From contig QLIY01000395.1 in the NCBI GenBank assembly GCA_003260075.1, forward strand, positions 1-64,000: 64,000 nucleotides of DNA, given 5' to 3'. Below the pieces are notes generated by a model. That model was not told the DNA's origin. It ran no database searches and saw nothing but the letters and a program-made list of their open reading frames with translations. A program made the position numbers and the translations under genes. How positions within the stretch are numbered: position 1 is the stretch's first letter; each line of letters opens with the position of its first letter. Source of the DNA: Phallusia mammillata (Eukaryota > Chordata > Ascidiacea > Phlebobranchia > Ascidiidae). Shown here piece after piece: positions 1 through 10,400 of the stretch.

Positions 1-766
1 GTAGGTCAAAATTTTTCGTTTTTTAGGTCAAAAAATAATTGCCCTAATCATAAGTAAACAATGTCATTATAACTGACAACGCTGATAAGATCGAACGTGT
101 CGCCGTACATGACCTCATACAGTGGGGTCTACAATTACGGAAGTGCGGTCTGCTTAAGGACATTTCATAGGCATTATTTCATTTCAAAACAATATATTTT
201 ACATCTCCAACTTTTGAATAGTCTAAAATTAAAAAATAGTATACAAGCAAATCTTTTGTCCCTTTTTTGTGTATTTTTTGATAAAAGACAAACGTTTGGC
301 TTGATATACATGAAAATAGTAAAAGAGCTTAAGTGGATGCAATGTACTGCAGACTTGCAAAGATGATAAGAAATACGTTTTAACGATCGTATTTTATCAT
401 GCAAGTTTCTTGAATACCCTATGACAGTAAAGCCCTAACTGTTCAAGAGCACTACCCTTGTACAAGTTATGACAGTTATGTTTTTATTTATGCCACTCTC
501 TCTGGCATGTTTTTATTATGCCACTCTTTAAATCCGCGTCCAGTGTTTATATAGCAACAAAAACATTAAAGGGAGAATTGTAAGATCACCCCTAATCTCC
601 TCGAACATTATTACTAATGATGCACCGAACCCGCCTTAAAAGGTCCAGGCTGAACTTATTCATAACATTTCAAAGCAACTTTGAAAGTCCTGGAATTCAA
701 CACGAACAACACGGTCTTAATATTGTTGTTGTTTTACATGACCGAGCTTGTATTTCAAATCTGCAG

Positions 767-2969
767 ATTTCGCTGGTCAGTGCGTTACCACGATTTCACT
801 TTGAGACCGGATTGCAGGGCGCGAAATACCGCGACGGAGTAAACATTGACAAATTAAAAGGTAGTTAATTTCGAACCTTGTCCTATGTGTCTCTGATGTT
901 GATTTCGTTTCTTTCTTTTCCTATAGAACTGTACCGCTCAGGAAATGTGACAGATGACGCAGTAAGGCCCTTCTTAAATACCGAAGGTAACTATTTCTAC
1001 AAATAGGTAATAGGAGATAAAATATGATTTTTAAAAGAGTGATTTAGAATTTAATATCTGAAGATCATTGAGGTTCTACGAATATCAGATATATATCAGC
1101 ATCTCACCTTGTAACATACTATTTACATGTACCTAGTGTTGTATCATTGTATTGTCCGAAGTTTGGTTTAATCTACGGGACTATTGGAAATTTTAAACGT
1201 TAAATCAGTCGCTGTATTTTTATTATTTTACAAAACAAAGGCATTTCGCTATTATATCCATCATCAGTGTCTAAAAAAAACAAATTCGTAACGGGATAAA
1301 ACCAGCAATAAAAGAAAAAATACAAAGTAATCGTCGCAGTCCTTTGCTTTACTTGCAAGAAGATTTCCTTAATAAAGAAAAATTTACTACGTGACTACTA
1401 TAGGTCAGAACGGAAGTTTTCTATTTGGTCGTTTACATCCGGGACTGCAACACGGCTCAAGCAAAGACGTCACTGAAGTAAAAAGCATTTACAAATCTAC
1501 CGCTAGGTGCGCTCTTTACCAGCATCCTTTTCGACAGTTCGGTCTTCGAGCTGCCGACTCTTGTAAGTAAACCTAATCTGTGCTGTAAGTCGGGCTGGGC
1601 TTTTCAGGTCGGGTTGGGTCTAAGTTTGAATAAAACATACTTGATTCGGCCCTGACTTTTATCCCGTTTCCATGGCCGTTGGTCCGATCGGACTTTTCCG
1701 CTATTTCAGTCCGATCGGACGCAATAAGGAATGACTCAGCATTTTTTTCAGTGTTTTCGCGGACCTCCTCGCGAGGAGGTCCGATCGGACTTTTGAAAGT
1801 CCTATCAGACGAACGGCCATGGAAACGGGATATTTGTTTTGCCGCAATTTCACCAATTTTTGTGCCCAATTTGATGTTTCGTTAAAAAACTAGATTACGA
1901 GCTGAATTTTAGGCTTGTCCTTTTGGGTTAGAAAATTTCGTAGAAAAACGTTGTGTTCAGGTCATGTTTTTAGCGTTTGAGGCCTCCATCTCGTTTACAC
2001 CTCTGAGCTAACATTGTCAAGTAAGCGTTTCTGAATAAAATCGCCTATTTTTGTAGTACCTTCAAATTGGTCTCGAACGCAAGAACAGATAAGAGAGAAC
2101 CCGGGCTCAAATATAAAGACCAACACAGACGCAGCTGTGCTCCTTAGCGACATCAAGCGTCATACACCACCACCAGCACATGTACTGAAGATGGCGAAAC
2201 AATTTGTGGACAACCATTTTAAGTCCGCAAGGGGCAAGGCGGATTACGTGGCTGTACATTGGCGGTATGACCCCGAGGTAAATATAAATACCAATGCTAT
2301 TGCCGCCAGCTTGATGCGCTTGATGCTAGTTTTCTGCAATCTGGCCAAATGTGGCTAGAATCAAATACGAATGAAACTTGTAGTTAAGCATATTTGGTAA
2401 GAAACAAAGCAAAATCACTTTGTGTGATTGCACTGTCCAGCCCTTGAACCAATTTTGACATTTGTAATTGGCCCTACAGCAACAAAGGTTGCCCACCCCT
2501 GGTGTAAAACAAGTATTACTCTTCCAGCGGTTTTTATTACAACTAATTAGACATCCCTTGCAAGACACCTTCGTTGGGATAATGACATATTTTGCAAGGC
2601 AGATTTGTTATAAAGCGACAATTGAAACAAAACACACAAAAATAGCGATAACAAGATCGTGCGGCTGCAAACTCGCACCAATGGAGTGATGAAACATAGT
2701 TTAGTATAGTGTAAAATGGGACGTCGAAACATTAAATATTTGTAACAAAATCTGCTGGAAGAGCATTACTCGTTTATAAATACCAAACGTTTGTGAATAT
2801 TTCGAAACCTTCAAGGGAAAAACTGTAAGAAATTCCTAAGAGTAACATTTGATTTGTGTTTCAACTATGTTTTGTTTTCAAGGATTTTCTACAATATCTT
2901 TGTGTCGAACACTCACAAGAGAAAAGGTCATCTATGTGTTCCAACATTAAGCGAGCGATGAACCACACA

Positions 2970-3015
<46 letters not shown>

Positions 3016-3424
3016 CGGTGGCCAAACTGGCTGCCGATAAGGGAGTTAAGTTCGCATATGTGGCTTCACCGCCAACTATGGAAAACTTCATGGGTCAAAT
3101 GAAACAAGAGTTTCAGTCGTTTGTTGACACATCTGGCTTCAACATTAAAATTGTTACGTCCGAAAAGTTAAAAGATTTCGTTTTGCATGGTAAAAAGTAA
3201 GTAATTAACTATGACTTAATACGTATATTCTAATGATTCCTATGATATTTATGTACCGATGCCATAAGAGTTTGCTGATACTTTATTAAACAATACATCT
3301 CTTCTTAACGGTCTATGAGCCGGTATCCGTATTATGAAAAAGGAAATGCATTTTTTTCAAACAAAGCAAATAAATTTACAAAAAATATTGTTTTTAAATG
3401 TCGCCATTATGCACATTTGTTTAA

Positions 3425-3495
<71 letters not shown>

Positions 3496-3890
3496 CTGAA
3501 AAAGTGTGATGAAAATGTGCATAAAAGTGCACTGCTAACCTAGCCATAAACGTAAAAGCATAACCGATTTTGTATTTAAGTATAAAAACACATCAAAAAA
3601 TAAAACACAAAATCCCTTTTTAAACTGTATCTTGTATTTACAGGAAATGTTCACAAAAATCTGATGACATCATTAATGACGTCATTTCTCAAGTGGAGAG
3701 CGTGCTTTGCAGTGACAGTTCAGTATTCCTTTGGTCAGTGCAAAGCACGTGGTCAAGCGAAGCAAGGTTTCGACGAAAGTTCATTGCCAAGAAAGGCGAT
3801 AGAATGGATCAGAACATTGTACAACTCGTCTTGCAAGAGGTGGAAGGGACAAAGAGCCACAGGAAAGCGAGAAACGGTCGTCGAACTTAA
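767..3890 (+). CDS. GDP-fucose O-fucosyltransferase-like protein, C-terminal six exons (5' end not found)
   Basis: Six exons fit together in phase with GT-AG borders: 767-860, 927-986, 1404-1562, 2057-2277, 2883-3196 and 3644-3890 (stop TAA 3888-3890). The reading frame stays open for about 365 codons. Recognition rests on the segment ADYVAVHWRYDPED, which resembles the strand carrying the His-x-Arg donor-binding motif of protein O-fucosyltransferases. A later ASPPTMENF segment and a C-terminal FLWSVQSTWSSEARFRR segment match the family's closing Ser-Thr-Trp/Phe-Ser motif. Members work in the ER or Golgi and transfer fucose from GDP-fucose to protein. The first exon found opens in phase 0 after a CTGCAG acceptor, so more exons, including any signal or anchor segment, must lie upstream and were not recognised. 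A run of 46 G encodes 15 glycines inside the fifth exon without breaking the frame. The family call is from pattern memory only; exon structure is surer than function. Confidence 0.6.
1661..1831. mobile_element. Fold-back MITE with about 37-bp terminal inverted repeats
   Basis: The element begins ATCCCGTTTCCATGGCCGTT and ends with its reverse complement. The arms continue through GGTCCGATCGGACTTTT with a few mismatches, and a palindrome CCTCCTCGCGAGGAGG sits in the loop. It carries no coding capacity and lies in the intron between the third and fourth exons of the fucosyltransferase-like gene. It sits next to a stretch (about 1583-1660) related to the hAT-type repeat at 63282. Confidence 0.85.
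2486..2502. mobile_element. Solitary hAT-type terminal end
   Basis: The sequence GGTTGCCCACCCCTG is the reverse complement of a typical hAT terminus (CAGGGGTGGGCAACC). No matching left end or target duplication could be found nearby, so this is probably a fragment in the intron of the fucosyltransferase-like gene. Confidence 0.35.
2970..3015 (+). repeat. 46-base G homopolymer, coding for polyglycine
   Basis: An uninterrupted G run lies inside the fifth exon of the fucosyltransferase-like gene. Read in the exon frame it gives 15 glycines between NHT and AVAKLAADKG, and both sides stay in frame. The length is probably polymorphic or poorly determined. Confidence 0.95.
3425..3493 (+). repeat. 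69-base G homopolymer, intronic
   Basis: The longest G run in the window, in the last intron of the fucosyltransferase-like gene, only about 410 bases from the coding G run of the same gene. Confidence 0.95.
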
Positions 3891-3897
3891 CCACAAG

Positions 3898-4013
3898 AAA
3901 CTCTAAATACGGAAACAGGTTTTCAAAAATCAGAATCAGTCGATAAATGTTTAAGAAATAGCATTATCCACAGATTTTGTTTCATTGGAAACCTGTTTCC
4001 TTATTTAGAGTTG
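3898..4013. repeat. Inverted repeat just after the fucosyltransferase-like stop codon
   Basis: Two 24-base arms (3898-3921 and about 3990-4013) are reverse complements with one mismatch and enclose about 68 bases. The left arm begins eight bases after the stop codon, so the transcript's 3' UTR can form a long hairpin. It may be a small fold-back transposon or a structured 3' UTR element. Confidence 0.8.
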
Positions 4014-4252
4014 TACTTGAAAAAAACAGTGATCGTCGATAGGTATGCTGTCTGTCAGAAGGTCAGATACCGCTCAATCTATTGATTCTAATTATCCACA
4101 AGAAATTGTGTCATTGTCATATGGGTTTGTAGATGAAAATCCCCATTTGGAACACTGGTCATATATGGATGGATTCTTATTTAGAACAAAAATTGAGAAC
4201 TAAAACTCTGTACACAGCAATTATCATTAATATTTTTCAGCTTCAAAATAAC

Positions 4253-4258
4253 AATAAA
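4253..4258 (+). terminator. Polyadenylation signal AATAAA
   Basis: AATAAA about 360 bases after the stop codon of the fucosyltransferase-like gene, in an AT-rich stretch with a T-rich region downstream. It is the first good signal after that stop. Confidence 0.5.
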
Positions 4259-6011
4259 CTTTAAGGGCTTTTCTTACTTCATTTGTTGTACTTTGATATA
4301 GGGGCTTTTGGACTTTTATCTATCTTGGTGCGGTGCACAGGATGTACCTGTCCCCCTCGTGTGGTCTGCTTGTTATTGCTTTGTCATATTTTGCACCCAA
4401 AACCTATAGCAGCCCGCCTCTAGTTTCAGTATTAAACACAAGCAATAGGTTTGCCAATAGACTACCACCGGAAATGTGGCGTTATTGGCACAAATTAAGG
4501 TGGAAAGTGCCACAAAATCCTTCGAAAACTTGTATTTTATTGAACAGAATTATTTATTATACAAAACTGTTCTGATTTGTCATTGGTTATATTTTTGTTG
4601 CCAGATGTCGAAGCTGCTGGCTATGGGCAAATTTAGTTAAGCTATGTGGTATAGATTGAATCCAATTTCTGTGTAGAATCGTTTACATCCCAAAACTATG
4701 TCGTTAACATCAAATTGACTATGAAGTTAACATCAAATTGAACCAATATTAATGCTTGTTTGTTTACCGCAGGTTACATTCTGGTGTAGTTTGAATTTTC
4801 TGTTCTAAATGGCGTTTCAATGTGTGGTGTCTTTGTTTTAAGTTTGTACAGCATTTTGCCGGGAGTTACATGACCACTGTATTTTTAACAAGTTTTGCTT
4901 TTTGAAATATTGTAACTACTGATCTGTATTTTGTTCTTTCCAGTGTAGAAAGCTTCAAAAATTTTAATGAAACGTATACACATGTACAGGATACAAATCA
5001 AGTTTAGACTCATGAGAGCTGAACGCGTTGCAGCTGCACCATCATTACAAGGCGTTATGTGACTGGGGCTGACAAGAAAGTGAGATTGGCGCATTGTGGG
5101 TAAAAACGACTGGGGGTTTGACGTTGCTGGAACAAGTCAAGGAATTGTTTTCAAATAAAGCCCAAATTAGGGTCAAAGGGTAAAAACTTAAAGTCAAAGG
5201 CTAGTTACAGAGCACGATGCCTTTATTTAACACGAATATGGCCAAGAAAGTCATTTTGACAACTCAAAGGTGTTCATGTTGGACGTTTTTTCTGCTGTTG
5301 TCTATGGATTGGTGCAATTATGGTGAGCGAACGCCTACGTACATTCATGGTGCCTTGGAAAGCGGCTCTTGGTCATGGGCCTTATACTTGAGAAACGCCA
5401 GACAAAAGCTCTCAACAGGAAATGACAACCTCCTCAAGGCGTGTTTTGTAAAATGACATCTTTAGATTTTAAATAAGGTAAAAAGGAGCGATAGTTTTAG
5501 CATGATACAAGGCCTCGTATCAGACCAATTCATCTAAGCACTAAACTTAATAAACAACACAGGATGGGTTGATGAACGTCCTTTTTGTGGATCCTTTTGA
5601 TAAACATCCTTTAAAACTTGTTGACGTAATTCCGACTTTCGTGCACATCCTTTTGCCATCTGCTTTCTTTGGTCTCGGTTGTAACTTTCGGCAAAGCTGG
5701 TTGTTGACGGTTGCTTGTTTACGGTCTAACTTCCTCATTAGATTACTAAAAACAAAATTGCCAGCCGTGTAGAATGAAACGTAGACATTTTATTAAGCAA
5801 ACGGTTCGACAAAATTAATCATACGTTTTTTATTCTAAATCGCTCTCAATTTTGTTTTCAGTGAGGCCACTTTTCAAGTCTGTGTCTTGTACCTCATTAC
5901 TTTGTTTGTGAAAAGAACTACATCTTTAAGCCTTTATGATTTGTGTTGTGGAGAATGTGAAAAACACCAAATGAGCACCACCCCCCAATTTTTTTTTATG
6001 AACGAAGCTGC

Positions 6012-6070
6012 AATTTTTTTCGTTTCGGAAGAATTTTTTTCGTTTCGGAATTTTTTTTCGTTTCGGAAGA
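6012..6070. repeat. Short tandem repeat, TTTTTTTCGTTTCGGAA unit
   Basis: Three head-to-tail copies of a 17-22 base unit made of a T run followed by CGTTTCGGAA, with small length differences in the T run. Confidence 0.85.
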
Positions 6071-7458
6071 AACCTATTTAATGGTAACCAAAAACAACAC
6101 ATGGGCCAATAACTGCTTCGTCCCTAAGCACACATGAGTCGTCACCCAGTATTTGTGGTAAATTCGATAAACCATCACAGGTATTTGTCAACTAAAATGA
6201 TAATTTTACTGTTTTTTGCATCGAAAACCAATATAAAAAGATCGTTTTTGACGCTAACATGGTGTTGCAAATCTTGTCATTTTAATAGGCCAACTTTGTT
6301 TTATTGAAATCAATTTAAGGGCGTTACTTTAAATAGAACAACTTTTTAAAGGATATTGCTACCAAAAAAAAAATACAAAACACAAAAGCCATTTCTGATC
6401 AAGACTAAACCGCCCTGTTGCTAAATGCCCATTTTGGAAACCACTACGTTTTTTTTATTTTTATTTTTTGAATTTTTTGTATGCGTTGTTTATATGTTGC
6501 AACTAGTTACAATACTGTATAATAGGTCACAAGACCAAACCAAAAACAATAGAAGGTTGTTTGTTTGTGCACTTAATAATGTACTTAACGATTATGGGAA
6601 GTATAACAGGCTTGTTAATATGTTAGGGCGTTAGCCTGAAGGTAAACAACCGGCAAAAAACGTGACTCAACGAACCAGTTTACAAAGCATCCTGGGTACA
6701 AAAATTTTATTCAAGTAAAAAAGAGTTCGTGTTTTGTCTATTTGTCATGGTCAGCTATTTTCCCTCATTGAACCCAGAAGATGTACACAGGTTTTGCTGG
6801 AGTGTATTGAGTAATGCAATACATCCTGCTTTCGTTTCGAAGTCTGTTGATAATTTATGTCGACATCCTCGCAAAAAGTGCAGCCCTCTTCCTCTGCTAA
6901 TAGCGGAAGCACCAAAAAACAAAAAAGGGTCTTGTTTAGATGCAGACAAAGAAAAATTGTGTAGAGGTAAGAACTGGTAGTTATTTTAATCTATTACTCT
7001 TCAGCTGGTCTTCTGCACCTGGGCGCGCGTTTTGTAAAATAGGTGAGATACAGGATAAGCGAACACAAATTATCAGGTTCTATTTCAATAAGGACACTGC
7101 TCAGGCAAAATTTATACCCATTTACTTGGAATTGGTTCTTTTATTTAGGGTTTTAACGTCCGTTGGTTTTGTTGCTTCAATGCTTATCAGATTATGTTGG
7201 TGGTCCAAAATTGATTTGAAATGTGTAAGATTCGGCGGTGGTGCAAACAGGGTTGGTGCACGGGAAGACTAAAACCGTTCAAGTTAAACATTGCATTTCC
7301 TGAAGCACGATTTAATTGTAACTTGTTTATGTGTGATTTATAATCGGAAAAAGATTTTGGCGTTTTTAGTTTTAAAACGATCATTTTAATAAATAAATGA
7401 ATGAATGTTGTTGTATCAGGTTAATATTTAGTGTAAGGTTTGGCACTGAAAAATTACG

Positions 7459-10400
7459 ATGGAAAGAAAAATCTATTTGTTGGTGACATTGTTGGCTGTT
7501 TCCAAACTGGGTAGCAGCGCTATCGTTAAAGGTGGGTATTGATATTTAAAAATAGAATATATTTCTGTAGAATTGTTTGTTTAGAAAAATCAGACCTTTT
7601 TAATCATATTTTTATCGAACTTAAAGCATAAATTAGCTTTTGCTGCCAGGCACAATGTACAAACGAGTCCTCTATTGTTTTTCATAAACAATCGAAGTTT
7701 CGACGTCCCTATACGACGCCTTCATCAGGATAGTGGCATATGTTGATATGCAATTTTCTACACAAAATACACAAAATTTTTAACATGAACATGAAAATTT
7801 GAACAACTACTGTTTAAAAGTGGTCCATATGATTTTGTTATGTGTATGTATGTGCTATAACGGCAATTGTTAGTAGGCTAGTTTAAATAAAATAGTTTAT
7901 GCACCTAATATATTCCTGTAAACTTCTTTACATATGTATAAGCTGTACTGGTTCGGCTTAAAGTTAAGTATAGCAACATTTTTTCAACGAGCAATTAATA
8001 CTGTGATGATAATAACATCAATTGTTAAAACGACTGCAATGGCATGTGTTTATTTCATACAAGCTCTCTAGCCGTTTAGTGTTTAATCAAGCAGTCGCTT
8101 TTTAGTTCCGATTTCCGATTCCGATTTGTTGCTATTCCTATAATTAACTTTTGTTGTTTTCAGTTTCCTGCCTGGCGGAGCTTTCGACTTTGACAATGAA
8201 GTACACTACAGTAGAATGTCCGGCATTATGTCCAATATTTAATCCTTACGTCTGTGGAACCGGAACTTATGGTTACGGAAAAATTTGCCAAGCAGCCATT
8301 CACGATGGGAAAATAATCAGTAAGTCTGCCGTTTGCTTGATCTTTAAAGTTATCCACGAACTTTCAGTTTTATATCACGCCTTATCAGGAAATAATGGCA
8401 AGCAAAATTCGACAAATGCATATTTTTTTAAGTTTTGTGTCAAGCTGACAAAATGTCTATTTTATTTTGGAAGCATTTGTCTCCATTTTTCCGCCCTAAA
8501 TCAGGAACTATAGTGAGACTGGGACGTAACTTCAGGTAACTTTAAATAAGAAAAGAAGTCAAAATTGCCAAATGTAGGGCGTTGTTTTTGGAGGTTATGT
8601 TGTGTAATTTACAATGCTATGCTTTGTAGTTCAGAACGATATATTGCGATTTTACAGATTCTTTGGGGGGTATTGTGACAGTAGTGAGGACCCCCGGAAC
8701 ACAAACTAACATCGGCAGTGTCCAAAATGGAATCACGAGTAGCACTTGTCTAGCACAGACATATGCTTATACTTTCATGGGTAAGTCGTCCCGTAACAGA
8801 ACCATGTTCGTTTAATGTAGTAAGTGGTAACCACAGTAGTAATTTGCAAATAAAAATTAGTGATGCACCGACCCGGCTAAATAGGCCGAATCATTTGTGC
8901 ATTTCGCAGTCTACGCTACGGTTTTGCCTTAAAAACAAAAGTTTCACTTCCAATCTTTACAAAATCGCTGTTCTAACAGATAAATTCGACAAACCAAAGG
9001 TTAGGTGCATAACTGTTAAAACCTTATCTTTTTATGCAGCTTCAGCGACCGCAACGTCATACTACAGAAGACCTGCAGGAGGATCATGTGCCCTCACCCC
9101 TCTTACGAACAGTGAGTCGGTGTATTTTTAGGTTAAATTACCGGCATTCACTCGCACTAAATGCTCCAAGTTCTAAGTCAGTGGTTCCCAACTAGGGCCC
9201 ATGGCCCCCCAGGGGGGCCACGAGCTGTGTTGCGGGGGAGCATGGATGTCGATTCACAAGAAACACCCACTAAAAGTCATTTTCACTTAAACTTTATTCC
9301 CGAATTTAATCAACTATTTCACATACTATTTGTTTATAGTGAGGTTTATCACGCTCATTTACTTTATTGGACCTGTTTTAGGCCAAAATTAATCGACCGC
9401 ATTCCAACGCGAGATTGCTATCTACATTTTAAGGGGGCCACAGGTCCTACATAGTAACTTGAAGGGGGCCACGAGGCCAAAAAGTTACTTTAAGGGGGAC
9501 ATGGTCCACGAAAGATTGGGAACCACTGTTCTAAGTCATTAGGACACAATTGCGTAGAATTTTTAAGTTTAGTAATCATGTATACTGCAACCCTAAAAGG
9601 AATTTGTTGTTATCTCTGGAATTCATACGAACATAAAAAATGATAGTTTTGCAACTTAAATTGTAGTTAGTTTAAAAATTATAGCTTAAAAGCTAAATTT
9701 CAGTTCATAACCTATCTAATATAGAGTCTCAAAACACTTTTGTCAGTGTTTTGGGGTCTTTTAATTCAATAAACCAATGAATTGCTGGTTGTCTAAACAT
9801 TCTTTTATCGTCAGCAAAAGGCACTATCGTCGTCATATTGTTCAATATACATTTGTTTTGCTTTGAACAACGAAAAAGGCGAAACGTTCTAGCTTTACTG
9901 TATCATGAACTTCTAAACTAAAGCCTGGTTAGGGGCAAAATTGACTAAAAATTATGTTTTCTTGTTTTAGATGTAAACAATTGTGCCAATGTCCGAAACT
10001 ACTGTAAGAACGGCGCCACCTGTGTGAACGGCGTAAACAGCTTTTCTTGCGCATGTGCACCAGGATTTAGCGGAGGCAACTGCAACATTAGTAAGTAAAA
10101 TGATGTAAGTTAGAGTAACTTTTCAGAATCATTGGATTTTTATGAAAACAGATTTGCTTGATTGTGTGAAGACTCCTTGTATAAATGGAGGGAACTGCAC
10201 CACTGTGGGTAGTAATAGCAAGTGTATGTGTACTGGTCTATTCTCTGGCACCAATTGCGGAACACGTAAGTAAAATAAGCATTTATGATCTTATTTTTAA
10301 AGTTTTACAGGCTCTCTGAGCACACAAAGAACCACTAGAAGCAACATTACAAGTGAACGTTGTGGCCACTGTGAACTACATTAGATGTGCACATTAAGAG

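Larger units (their letters stand above)
3891..7458. other. Intergenic stretch between the fucosyltransferase-like and LCCL genes
   Basis: Apart from the 3' inverted repeat, the polyadenylation signal and a short T-rich tandem repeat at 6012-6070, I see no supported gene. Open frames here are short, lack splice support or recognisable motifs, and have AT-rich composition. A 16-bp direct repeat (GTTAACATCAAATTGA) occurs twice near 4703-4741. Confidence 0.6.

Noticed and set aside
100..175. Possible further upstream exon of the fucosyltransferase-like gene (reading ERVAVHDLIQWGLQLRKCGLL)
   Set aside because: The protein-like text is attractive, but no donor follows before an in-frame stop, so it cannot be joined to exon 767-860.
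1573..1885. Open frames on both strands around 1.7 kb
   Set aside because: They are translations of the fold-back MITE 1661-1831.
3315..3543. Open frames with long polyglycine across the second G run
   Set aside because: The G run is in an intron with good splice sites on both sides; the frames exist only because G runs contain no stops.
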